8,750 nt of DNA from Shewanellaceae bacterium UBA2521 (GCA_002341165.1 DDNL01000069.1:24024-32773), one strand, 5' to 3'; shown: positions 1 to 6,164, numbered from the stretch's first letter. A program made the numbers and translations. The notes: generated from the sequence alone by a model not told the origin.

Positions 1-44
1 TTGTTTCCGTTGTTTCCGTTGTTTTCTTTATTTTCTTTATTTTC
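1..44 (-). repeat. 9-bp tandem repeat inside the lipoprotein gene
   Basis: On the minus strand there are four full units and one partial: GAAAATAAA (44-36), GAAAATAAA (35-27), GAAAACAAC (26-18), GGAAACAAC (17-9) and GGAAACAA (8-1, cut by the edge). Each unit encodes three residues (ENK, ENK, ENN, GNN, GN-), so a change in copy number keeps the reading frame and only alters linker length. The first two units are identical and the later ones drift by single substitutions. The array probably continues to the left of the window. Confidence 0.8.
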
Positions 45-98
45 GCCACAACTTATTAAAGCAAGGCATAAAATAGGGAGGAGTATAAATTTCTTCAT
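1..98 (-). CDS. Lipoprotein, N-terminal fragment with low-complexity linker (runs off the window)
   Basis: Reading the minus strand from the ATG at 98 gives an open frame to the window edge, about 32 codons. The first 17 residues, MKKFILLPILCLALISC, form a textbook lipoprotein signal: a KK n-region, a hydrophobic core, and the lipobox LISC with the lipidated cysteine at residue 17. The residue after it is Gly, followed by a Glu/Asn/Lys then Asn/Gly stretch (ENKENKENNGNNGN) encoded by a 9-bp repeat. This is probably a flexible tether between the membrane anchor and a folded domain lying beyond position 1. The family signal indicates SPase II processing and membrane attachment. Residue +2 is Gly rather than Asp, so under the usual rule the protein would be sorted to the outer membrane. 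No clear Shine-Dalgarno sequence precedes the ATG. The function cannot be told without the rest of the gene. Confidence 0.72.
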   Translation of the reverse strand, partial: MKKFILLPILCLALISCGENKENKENNGNNGN

Positions 99-133
99 GT
101 GAAAAAAAGAAAAATCAAAGTTTGCATATATAC

Positions 134-162
134 ATATTAGCGTAACAGTAAATTCTGTTCAA
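134..162 (-). promoter_or_regulatory. Possible promoter for the lipoprotein gene
   Basis: On the minus strand, TTGAAC (162-157) is followed after 17 bp by TAATAT (139-134), placing a start site roughly 25-30 nt upstream of the ATG at 98. Each hexamer matches the sigma-70 consensus at only 4 of 6 positions and the region is AT-rich, so this is a weak inference from position and spacing. Confidence 0.25.
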
Positions 163-273
163 ATTCGTTCGCTTTCCTTTTTTCTTTTTCTCAACTCTTA
201 CTTGTTATGTTTGTGTGGTGATATAAGTGGCTAAATCGAAAGAGCAGAGATAAGAGGTGTTTGAAATTTTTGC

Positions 274-301
274 TGTTAATTTATGTTGTTTTCGATATAA
301 T
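274..301 (+). promoter_or_regulatory. Probable sigma-70 promoter of petABC, with a weak -35
   Basis: A perfect TATAAT lies at 296-301, about 100 bp before petA. At the -35 distance there is only TGTTAA (274-279, 16-bp spacing), a poor match to TTGACA, which suggests a promoter that needs help or is regulated. The predicted transcription start, near 308, falls just before the inverted repeat at 311-346, so that repeat would form the 5' end of the transcript. The -10 call is good; the -35 is uncertain. Confidence 0.5.
275..289 (+). promoter_or_regulatory. Possible ArcA-like site overlapping the petA -35 region
   Basis: The sequence GTTAATTTATGTTG (275-288) resembles the ArcA consensus GTTAATTAAATGTTA, but with one base missing. 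The two half-sites are therefore about 10 bp apart instead of 11. Its position over the -35 of a bc1 operon suits ArcA repression of respiratory genes under low oxygen, a role known in gammaproteobacteria. The region is AT-rich and the match is imperfect. Confidence 0.2.
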
Positions 302-310
302 CACACAACA

Positions 311-346
311 ATGCAGTACCGTAAGGATGTGTAAAAAGTACTGCAT
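311..346 (+). repeat. Perfect 9-bp inverted repeat in the predicted petA leader
   Basis: The arms ATGCAGTAC (311-319) and GTACTGCAT (338-346) are exact reverse complements separated by 18 nt. An 8-bp palindrome, TGCATGCA (342-349), overlaps the right arm. If transcription starts near 308, the 5' end of the pet mRNA could fold into a stem-loop. Alternatively the two arms could be half-sites for a dimeric DNA-binding protein, with arm centres 27 bp apart. No T-run follows, so it is not an intrinsic terminator. It ends about 40 nt before the petA ribosome binding site and does not cover it. Confidence 0.6.
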
Positions 347-400
347 GCAAAGGATCGCAAGATAATAACTACAATTCCAATCATTTATGGAGAGAAATGG

Positions 401-997
401 ATGAGCAATACTCCTATCGATATGGGACGTCGAAGGTTTTTGACGACCACTACCGCTGTGGTGGGTGGCCTGGGCTTGGCTGCTACTTCAGTGCCTTTTA
501 TTCGCTCTTGGAATCCTAGTGCTAAAGCCAAGGCTGCTGGAGCTCCTGTCGAGATAGATATATCCAAATTAGAGGACGGTCAACTTATACGGGTCGAGTG
601 GCGTGGCAAACCTGTGTGGGTTGTACGTCGCACAACGCAAACCTTACAGCAGTTAAAACAAGTTGAATCACAATTAAGAGACCCTTTTTCTGAAGAGCCA
701 CAACAGCCAGATTATGCTGCAAATGAGGAACGTTCTATTCGTCCTGAGATTTTTATTGCTGTAGGCATCTGCACTCACTTGGGTTGCTCACCGACTTACT
801 TACATGATGCTTTTAATGAGCAAGTGGAAGGAGTGGCTTCAGGCTTCTTTTGTCCATGTCATGGCTCTAAATTTGATATGGCTGGTCGCGTTTTTGAGAG
901 TGTACCCGCACCACTGAATCTTGTCGTTCCTCCCCATTATTTTGTGAATAATACAACAGTGATTATAGGTTTAGACCACGGAGAGGTTGTAGCATGA
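401..997 (+). CDS. petA: Ubiquinol-cytochrome c reductase, Rieske iron-sulfur subunit
   Basis: The 198-residue Rieske [2Fe-2S] subunit of the cytochrome bc1 complex. It takes one electron from quinol at the Qo site and passes it to cytochrome c1. The N-terminus has a twin-arginine motif (GRRRFLTT, residues 9-16) followed by a hydrophobic segment (about 19-34), as expected for a Tat-exported protein that keeps its signal as a membrane anchor. The cluster motifs are CTHLGC (124-129) and CPCHGS (151-156), giving two Cys and two His ligands plus the disulfide pair. The conserved tail motif FDMAGRVFESVPAPLNL follows. GGAGAG at 389-394, six bases before the ATG, supports this start. It is the first gene of petABC, and its stop overlaps the petB start as ATGA. 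Length and motifs are normal for the family. Confidence 0.97.
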   Translation: MSNTPIDMGRRRFLTTTTAVVGGLGLAATSVPFIRSWNPSAKAKAAGAPVEIDISKLEDGQLIRVEWRGKPVWVVRRTTQTLQQLKQVESQLRDPFSEEPQQPDYAANEERSIRPEIFIAVGICTHLGCSPTYLHDAFNEQVEGVASGFFCPCHGSKFDMAGRVFESVPAPLNLVVPPHYFVNNTTVIIGLDHGEVVA

Positions 998-2205
998 GTT
1001 TATTAGCTTGGATAGATGAAAGAATCCCCTTATCAAAAACATACAAAAAGCATATTAGTGAATACCCAGCGCCTAAAAATTTTAATTTTTGGTATTACTT
1101 TGGCTCTCTTGCTTTTTTAGTTTTAGCCAATCAATTACTTACAGGTTTTTGGCTGACCATGAATTATGTTCCAACAGCTGAAGGTGCTTTTGCGTCTATT
1201 GAATATATTATGCGTGATGTAGAGTACGGCTGGCTGCTACGTTATATGCATTCAACGGGAGCATCTGCTTTCTTTATTGTGGTGTATTGCCATATGTTTC
1301 GTGCCTTGATGTATGGTTCCTATCAAAAGCCAAGAGAACTGCTGTGGATTTTTGGCATGTTTATCTTTTTTGTGCTGATGGCAGAGGCTTTTATGGGTTA
1401 TCTCTTACCTTGGGGGCAAATGTCTTATTGGGGTGCGCAGGTGATCATTTCATTATTCGGTGCTATTCCTATTATCGGAGATGACTTAACTTTATGGATC
1501 CGTGGTGATTATGTTGTTTCAGGAGCAACGCTGAATCGATTTTTTGCTTTGCACGTTGCTGTGTTACCTTTAGTTTTGTGTTTACTTGTGTTCTTACATA
1601 TTATTGCGCTACATGAAGTGGGCTCGAATAACCCAGATGGTATTGATGTGAAAAAGAACAAAGATGTATCAGGCTGGCCCGTTGATGCGATTCCTTTTCA
1701 TCCTTACTACACAGTTAAAGATATTTTTGGTGTCGGAGTTTTCCTCTTTTTCTTTTGCTACGTCATCTTTTTTATGCCAGAAGGTGGGGGCTACTTCTTA
1801 GAAAAACCAAACTTTGAAGCTGCAAACCCATTAAAAACACCTGAGCATATTGCTCCTGTATGGTATTTCACGCCATTTTACGCCATGTTAAGAGCGATTC
1901 CAGATAAATTAGGTGGTGTAATTGTTATGGTGTCAGCGATTTTAATTCTATTTGCTTTGCCTTGGATTGATAGAGGTCACGTACGCTCTGTGCGTTATCG
2001 TTGTAAGTGGCATGTGTTTAACTTGGTTCAGTTTGTGATCAGTTTCATTGTGTTGGGTGTTTTAGGTGCTTTACCTGCTACGCCTACTGGTACAGTGTTA
2101 TCGCAAATTTTCACTTTATTGTATTTTGGTTTTTTTGGCTTTCTTTGGTTCTATTCGCATCAAGAAAAAACCAAACCTTTACCAAGCAGGGTGAATTACT
2201 CATGA
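994..2205 (+). CDS. petB: Ubiquinol-cytochrome c reductase, cytochrome b subunit
   Basis: The 403-residue membrane core of the bc1 complex. It holds hemes bL and bH and the quinol-oxidising (Qo) and quinone-reducing (Qi) sites. The likely heme ligands are H86/H100 in one helix and H187/H202 in another, within the contexts YMHSTGASAFF and ALHEVGSNNPDG. The spacing is 14 in the first pair and 15 in the second. The Qo loop carries PVWY (288-291) where mitochondrial and alphaproteobacterial proteins have PEWY. About eight hydrophobic helices are visible, and the protein is full length rather than split as in cytochrome b6f. Translation starts on ATG in the ATGA overlap with petA and ends in an ATGA overlap with petC, which suggests translational coupling and fixed subunit ratios. 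Confidence 0.97.
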   Translation: MSLLAWIDERIPLSKTYKKHISEYPAPKNFNFWYYFGSLAFLVLANQLLTGFWLTMNYVPTAEGAFASIEYIMRDVEYGWLLRYMHSTGASAFFIVVYCHMFRALMYGSYQKPRELLWIFGMFIFFVLMAEAFMGYLLPWGQMSYWGAQVIISLFGAIPIIGDDLTLWIRGDYVVSGATLNRFFALHVAVLPLVLCLLVFLHIIALHEVGSNNPDGIDVKKNKDVSGWPVDAIPFHPYYTVKDIFGVGVFLFFFCYVIFFMPEGGGYFLEKPNFEAANPLKTPEHIAPVWYFTPFYAMLRAIPDKLGGVIVMVSAILILFALPWIDRGHVRSVRYRCKWHVFNLVQFVISFIVLGVLGALPATPTGTVLSQIFTLLYFGFFGFLWFYSHQEKTKPLPSRVNYS

Positions 2206-2912
2206 AAGAAATAAGTTTTATTTTATTGATTCTCTTTTCCTTTTGTGTCCAGGCTTCGGGCTCTAAAGCCTTACCCTATCAGATAGACGTAGATTTGACT
2301 GATCAGAAATCATTGCAACGTGGTTTTACTGCTTTTGTTGAGAATTGTTTAGGATGTCACAGCACTCAATATCAGCGTTACAATCGAATTGGGCAAGATT
2401 TAGGTATTTCTTTACAAAAGATGAAGAGCCAGTTCATTCATACGGGTACTAAAGTAGGGGAGCATGTTATGTCTGCTATGTTGCCCAAAGAATCGGCTCA
2501 GTGGTTTGGTGTAGCGCCTCCTGATCTGACTTTGGTTGCCCGTGTACGCGGTGCTTCTTGGATTTACAGTTACCTGAAATCATTTTATGTCGATCCATCA
2601 CGTCCTTTTGGCGTGAATAATACCGTTTTTCCCACTGTTGCGATGCCACATGTATTAGAAAAGCTTCAAGGCACGCCTATTGCACAGCGTGATGCGCAGG
2701 GGCACATTACTAATATTGAAGCATCAGGTGGTCAGTATACACCAGAAGAATACGATCAATTCGTGAAAGATATAACGAGTTTTTTGACGTATTCTGCTGA
2801 ACCTGTACAGGTTGAAAGAAAGCGTATAGGTGTTTGGGTGCTTGTTTTTCTTGCCGTTTTTTCAATTTTAGGTTGGTTTCTTAAAAGAGAGTATTGGAAA
2901 GATGTGCATTAA
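2202..2912 (+). CDS. petC: Ubiquinol-cytochrome c reductase, cytochrome c1 subunit
   Basis: The 236-residue c-type cytochrome that accepts the electron from the Rieske centre and passes it to a soluble or membrane cytochrome c. A Sec-type signal peptide spans about residues 1-18 (hydrophobic core, then VQAS). The heme c attachment motif CLGCH is at 49-53. APPDLTLVARVRG (105-117) is a family signature, and M148 in AMPHVL is the likely sixth heme ligand. One C-terminal transmembrane helix (about 209-226) anchors the protein, followed by a short charged tail. I chose the ATG at 2202, overlapping the petB stop as ATGA, because AGGGTG lies at a good distance upstream and the signal peptide begins there. 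A longer frame from 2145 would place petB-overlapping sequence before the signal. Maturation needs the Ccm machinery, not seen in this window. Confidence 0.95.
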   Translation: MKEISFILLILFSFCVQASGSKALPYQIDVDLTDQKSLQRGFTAFVENCLGCHSTQYQRYNRIGQDLGISLQKMKSQFIHTGTKVGEHVMSAMLPKESAQWFGVAPPDLTLVARVRGASWIYSYLKSFYVDPSRPFGVNNTVFPTVAMPHVLEKLQGTPIAQRDAQGHITNIEASGGQYTPEEYDQFVKDITSFLTYSAEPVQVERKRIGVWVLVFLAVFSILGWFLKREYWKDVH

Positions 2913-2938
2913 TGACAAATTACATGTAATATTAATAT
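2912..2938 (+). promoter_or_regulatory. AT-rich palindrome and weak promoter candidate upstream of sspA
   Basis: Right after the petC stop lies the perfect 12-bp palindrome ATTACATGTAAT (2919-2930), flanked by ATTAAT (2908-2913 and 2931-2936). ATGACA (2912-2917) matches the -35 consensus at five of six positions. The best -10 candidates, TAATAT (2933-2938) and TATCTT (2936-2941), sit 15 and 18 bp away, so the promoter is only tentative. If real, it would give sspAB expression independent of petABC, with the palindrome between the two boxes as a possible operator. Confidence 0.25.
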
Positions 2939-2944
2939 CTTATG

Positions 2945-2965
2945 GTGAAGCTGATTCAGCTTCAC
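2945..2965 (+). other. Perfect 9-bp hairpin between petC and sspA
   Basis: GTGAAGCTG (2945-2953) and CAGCTTCAC (2957-2965) are exact reverse complements around a 3-nt loop, ATT. The stem should be stable in RNA. No T-run follows on either strand (the plus strand continues AATTCACGTATG), so it is not a standard intrinsic terminator. It could protect the 3' end of the pet mRNA, cause partial termination or pausing, or sit in the sspA leader. It ends 26 nt before the sspA Shine-Dalgarno sequence. Confidence 0.6.
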
Positions 2966-3002
2966 AATTCACGTATGTGTAAGTGTTTTATGGAGGGTCA
3001 GT

Positions 3003-3638
3003 ATGGCTGTTGCTGCCAATAAGCGTTCTGTGATGACACTATTTTCTGGCGCTAATGATTTGTATAGTCATCAAGCGCGCATTGTTTTGGCAGAAAAAGG
3101 TGTTGTTGCTGAGGTTGTGGAAGTCGAACCAGATGACTTGCCTGAAGAGTTGATGGAGTTAAATCCTTATAATACAGTTCCAACATTAGTGGACAGAGAC
3201 TTAGTGCTGTATGAATCGCGTATTATTATGGAATATTTAGATGAGAGGTTTCCTCATCCACCTCTTATGCCTGTTTATCCCGTTGCTAGGGCTTCTAGCC
3301 GCTTGATGATGTCTAGAATATTGAAAGATTGGTATTCGCTTGCTGCTATGATCTATGCAAAAGACAATATGGAATCACACCAAAAGCAATTACAAGAGAG
3401 TTTGTTATCTGTCTCTTCTGTTTTTGGCAATAGTTCTTTTTTCATGAGTGATGAATTTAGTTTACTCGATTGCTACATAGCTCCTTTATTATGGAGACTT
3501 GCAGAACTAGGTGTGCAACTTGAAGGTCAACCTGCCCATCCTATTCATACTTACATGAAACAGATATTTAATCGGCAGTCGTTCAAAGCATCACTCACAG
3601 ATGTTGAACGCGATATAGGTTTAGGTTTTATTTTATGA
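3003..3638 (+). CDS. sspA: Stringent starvation protein A, RNA polymerase-associated
   Basis: A 211-residue protein with a glutathione-S-transferase fold. SspA binds RNA polymerase with sigma-70 and in E. coli is needed for stationary-phase acid tolerance, lowered H-NS levels and phage P1 late transcription. It is not known to act as a GST enzyme. The N-terminal thioredoxin-like domain covers about 10-87 and includes the NTVPTLVDR and YESRIIMEYLDERFPH stretches. The helical domain follows, with DEFSLLDCYIAPLLWRL (150-166). The PHP motif at 84-86, a surface needed for E. coli SspA activity, is kept at the same numbering. GGAGGG (2992-2997), five bases before the ATG, is a strong ribosome binding site. 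The gene follows petABC, a common gammaproteobacterial order, and its stop overlaps the sspB start as ATGA. Confidence 0.96.
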   Translation: MAVAANKRSVMTLFSGANDLYSHQARIVLAEKGVVAEVVEVEPDDLPEELMELNPYNTVPTLVDRDLVLYESRIIMEYLDERFPHPPLMPVYPVARASSRLMMSRILKDWYSLAAMIYAKDNMESHQKQLQESLLSVSSVFGNSSFFMSDEFSLLDCYIAPLLWRLAELGVQLEGQPAHPIHTYMKQIFNRQSFKASLTDVERDIGLGFIL

Positions 3639-4141
3639 AGCAGATGACATCAAATAGCTCTTATTTGTTGAGAGCTTATTATGATTGGATTTCCGATAAC
3701 TTGTTAACACCTTATGTTGTTGTAGATACAACATTTCCGGATGTGCATGTACCGACTGAGTATATTGAAAATGATAAAATTGTGCTCAATATTTTGTCTA
3801 CTGCAGTCAAGTCTTTGGAGATTACACCGGAAGCTGTTTCTTTCCAAGCTCGGTTCGCAGGAGTTGTATATGATATTTGGTTACCCATCAGATCAATATG
3901 CTCTATTTACGCGCAAGAAAATGGCATTGGTTTTATGTTTGGTAGCGAATTTGATTTAGCGGAGTCAAGCTCTGAAGCAGATGAGCTCATACAAGAAGAA
4001 CAAGAGTGGCATGCCAAAAGTCGTGATTTAGAAATTGTTGACTTGAAAGAATCTGATTTAATTTCTGATATATCCAAGTGTTCTTCTTCTAAGCATACTG
4101 TAAATAAAAAGAAAAAGTTTCATCTGAAAGTAGTTAAATAA
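3635..4141 (+). CDS. sspB: ClpXP protease specificity-enhancing factor (SspB)
   Basis: A 168-residue adaptor that binds the ssrA tag of stalled-ribosome products and tethers them to ClpX for degradation by ClpXP. The N-terminal dimerising, tag-binding domain spans about 8-105, with family motifs YLLRAYYDWISDN, KIVLNI, SFQARFAGV and SIYAQENGIGFMF. A flexible linker follows (about 106-158), acidic in its first half and lysine-rich at the end. The C-terminal FHLKVVK (162-168) matches the ClpX-binding (XB) peptide, which in E. coli ends LRVVK. The start at 3635 forms an ATGA overlap with sspA. A second in-frame ATG at 3644 would remove only three residues and cannot be excluded. It is the last gene before the terminator at 4181-4210. 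Length is close to E. coli SspB (165). Confidence 0.95.
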   Translation: MKQMTSNSSYLLRAYYDWISDNLLTPYVVVDTTFPDVHVPTEYIENDKIVLNILSTAVKSLEITPEAVSFQARFAGVVYDIWLPIRSICSIYAQENGIGFMFGSEFDLAESSSEADELIQEEQEWHAKSRDLEIVDLKESDLISDISKCSSSKHTVNKKKKFHLKVVK

Positions 4142-4180
4142 TATTTATTATTTGATGTAACTCAATTAAATGAGAAAAAG

Positions 4181-4210
4181 AAAAAACAGCAGGTTTTCTG
4201 CTGTTTTTTT
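4181..4210. terminator. Bidirectional intrinsic terminator between sspB and dsbD
   Basis: AAAAAACAGCAG (4181-4192) pairs with CTGCTGTTTTTT (4198-4209) around the loop GTTTT. The core is six GC-containing pairs, CAGCAG/CTGCTG. It is followed by seven T on the plus strand (4204-4210) and preceded by six A, which become a U-tract on the minus strand. It sits 39 nt after the sspB stop and 24 nt after the dsbD stop, so one element can end both convergent transcripts. Confidence 0.92.
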
Positions 4211-4233
4211 GTATTAGTTTTGTGTTTTTCGCT

Positions 4234-5982
4234 TTATTGGGTAATTTGCTGTAGTTGCTTATCAAACTCTTGCGGAGCCATGAAACCTGTTACGCGAAGT
4301 TGTTCTTGCTGTTGACCTTGGCTATTAAAGAGTAACAAGGTAGGTAACCCTTTTATGTCATATCGCTCTAAAATAGCTATGGTTTGGTCATTCATGTCAG
4401 TGACATCCACCTTAATTAACTTCATTTTTCGGAAATGTCGTTGGATTGCTTTATCTTGAAACGTAATAGTTTCAAATTCTTTACAGGCAACACACCATTG
4501 TGCATACATATCCACTAAAACAGGTTGCTTGGCCTTACGTGCTTCAAGTAAGCTTGTATCAAGCTCTTGGAGAGTGTGCACTATAGTAAAACCTTGTTCA
4601 ATCTGTGAAGTTTTTGTTGATTGAGATGCTGTTGCTTGATTATATAAAGTTTTCCCTGTGTAGATAAATTCAGAGCGTAATAGAAAAGCTAATCCTACAG
4701 CTGCCACAGCTATACTAATAAAGCGTACCAGTTTAAATGTACCATTTTGAGTTTTCAGGTTGGCGATAAAAAGATAACTTATAAGACTGAGCAACCAAAA
4801 TACCCACAAAAGAGAAATAAGAAGATGAGGCGCGAATCGACTGATGAGCGTGACCGATACAGCCAGCAGCAAGAATCCAAAAACTTTTTTAACGATATTC
4901 ATCCAATCTCCTGCTTTGGGTAACCAGCGATCACTGGTTGTACCTAATATTAATAAGGGTAGACCCATTCCTAAGCTTAAACTATACAAAGCAATAAATC
5001 CTAGCCAGATATCACCTGTTTGTGCAATATAGAGTAAAGCTCCAGAGAGAGGCGCTGTAGTACAAGGTGAAGCAACGAGACCACTTAGAGCACCAATGAT
5101 AAAAACGCCCTTAAGCGTGCCTGTTTTCTGCTGTGAAGAGATTTTATTGAGTAGGCTTGTTAACTTTTCTGGCATGTTAAAGTTAAATGCATCAAACATA
5201 GACAGAGCTAGCACGCAAAAGAGTGCAGCCAACACGCCCAGTAATAGAGGCTGTTGTAGAGCGGCTTGATATTTTAAACCAGCCATCGCGACTAAGACGC
5301 CTAAGAGAGAGTAGGTCACCGCCATACCTTGTACATAAGACATGGAGATAAGAAAAGGCCATTTTGCTTTTTGGCCTTGGCTGTGGTTTAAAATAATGCT
5401 GGATAAAATAGGGTACATAGGAAACACGCAAGGTGTAAAAGCCAACCCTACACCTAAAATAAAGAAGAAAAGCAAGGCTATAAAGATATTACCTTGTGCT
5501 AGGCGGTGCGCCAGGCCACCTTGTTCACTGAGCTGGTAGGATTGCAGGGGAATCATGATTTTTTTTGGCGGATAGCAAAGTTTATCTTGCGCGCAACCGA
5601 TATAGGTCACCTCAACCGTTGCGTTATCTTGTATAGAGTCAAGCCTTAATTCAATGGTCACAGGATCTCGATAGATACGCTGCGCTCCAAAATAAGGATC
5701 TTCATAGACCGTACCTTCTGGTTTATAGGTTTCTAAAATTTGAGCATTGATAGGCTGGATTTTAATCTTATCTCGATAGATATAATGACCGGGTACAATA
5801 TCCCATTTTAAAAAGAGGCGATCATCTTGTTGCTCGAAATCGAATAAGAAAGCCTCATCTACCGTGAGTATATCTTGTTGTTCGAGCCTGTTAGGCTGAG
5901 ATAGTTGTAATTGAGCATGCAAGACGGAAGCATAAAGTAGAGTGAAGCAAGAAATGAGTATTTTATAAACTATTGTTTTCAT
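4234..5982 (-). CDS. dsbD: Thiol:disulfide interchange protein DsbD
   Basis: A 582-residue inner-membrane reductase that moves electrons from cytoplasmic thioredoxin to the periplasm, where it feeds DsbC, DsbG and the CcmG/DsbE branch of cytochrome c maturation. A signal peptide covers about 1-23 (ending LHA). The N-terminal periplasmic domain has its redox pair at C130/C136 (IGCAQDKLCYPP). The central membrane domain (about 165-435, roughly eight helices) carries C185 (FTPCVFPMYP) and C307 (VASPCTTAP). Their 122-residue spacing equals that of the E. coli pair. The C-terminal thioredoxin-like domain has CVAC (497-500) and cis-Pro in GLPT (P547). All six catalytic cysteines are present. The Shine-Dalgarno is weak (AGG). 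The gene is divergent from fxsA and convergent with sspB. Cytochrome c1 in this window is a plausible indirect client. Confidence 0.97.
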   Translation of the reverse strand: MKTIVYKILISCFTLLYASVLHAQLQLSQPNRLEQQDILTVDEAFLFDFEQQDDRLFLKWDIVPGHYIYRDKIKIQPINAQILETYKPEGTVYEDPYFGAQRIYRDPVTIELRLDSIQDNATVEVTYIGCAQDKLCYPPKKIMIPLQSYQLSEQGGLAHRLAQGNIFIALLFFFILGVGLAFTPCVFPMYPILSSIILNHSQGQKAKWPFLISMSYVQGMAVTYSLLGVLVAMAGLKYQAALQQPLLLGVLAALFCVLALSMFDAFNFNMPEKLTSLLNKISSQQKTGTLKGVFIIGALSGLVASPCTTAPLSGALLYIAQTGDIWLGFIALYSLSLGMGLPLLILGTTSDRWLPKAGDWMNIVKKVFGFLLLAVSVTLISRFAPHLLISLLWVFWLLSLISYLFIANLKTQNGTFKLVRFISIAVAAVGLAFLLRSEFIYTGKTLYNQATASQSTKTSQIEQGFTIVHTLQELDTSLLEARKAKQPVLVDMYAQWCVACKEFETITFQDKAIQRHFRKMKLIKVDVTDMNDQTIAILERYDIKGLPTLLLFNSQGQQQEQLRVTGFMAPQEFDKQLQQITQ

Positions 5983-6081
5983 AAGCCTAACTTGAATTGA
6001 GAGATGTTTTAGATATGATATTTATACCGTATACAAAGAGACATAAATAGCTTTATTTTTCTATATTTATTTGATTAAGTT

Positions 6082-6102
6082 TATAATGAAATGTGGATTA
6101 TA
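6082..6102. promoter_or_regulatory. Candidate -10 boxes for divergent fxsA and dsbD
   Basis: The 182-bp gap between dsbD and fxsA (5983-6164) is strongly AT-rich. A perfect TATAAT faces fxsA at 6082-6087 and another faces dsbD at 6102-6097 (ATTATA on the plus strand). Neither has a good TTGACA-like hexamer at the right distance. In such AT-rich sequence these boxes could arise by chance, so they mark likely regions rather than proven promoters. I see no clear operator or hairpin in this gap. Confidence 0.25.
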
Positions 6103-6164
6103 TTCTATTGATTTTTTTGTTTTTGCCCTTATTAATGTTGTATTAATCTTTTTATGAGGTATGT

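Larger units (their letters stand above)
99..400. other. Divergent intergenic region between the lipoprotein gene and petA
   Basis: About 300 bases without a supported gene, lying between genes transcribed away from each other. It should therefore carry both promoters. Three things stand out: a possible minus-strand promoter near 134-162, a perfect TATAAT at 296-301 for petA, and an inverted repeat at 311-346. The stretch at 165-195 is pyrimidine-rich (C and T runs) without clear structure. I see no tRNA or recognisable small RNA, and short frames in this stretch have no convincing start region. Confidence 0.7.

Noticed and set aside
1287..1484. A 65-codon frame inside petB
   Set aside because: It is out of frame within a complete, motif-bearing cytochrome b and has no ribosome binding site of note.
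2145..2201. A longer cytochrome c1 beginning at 2145
   Set aside because: It would overlap the end of petB by about 60 bp and put polar sequence before the signal peptide. The ATGA start at 2202 has a ribosome binding site and a clean signal sequence.
2945..2965. Hairpin after petC as a classical intrinsic terminator
   Set aside because: The stem is perfect, but neither strand has the required U-tract after it. I kept it as a hairpin of unknown role.
3003..3638. Annotation as an active glutathione S-transferase
   Set aside because: The fold is GST-like, but the sequence matches SspA throughout, including PHP at 84-86, and it sits next to sspB. SspA proteins are not known to have GST activity.
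5192..5539. Open frames of 65-79 codons inside dsbD, on the minus strand and antisense
   Set aside because: They lie wholly within an intact dsbD with all catalytic cysteines, have no recognisable domains, and look like out-of-frame or antisense shadows.
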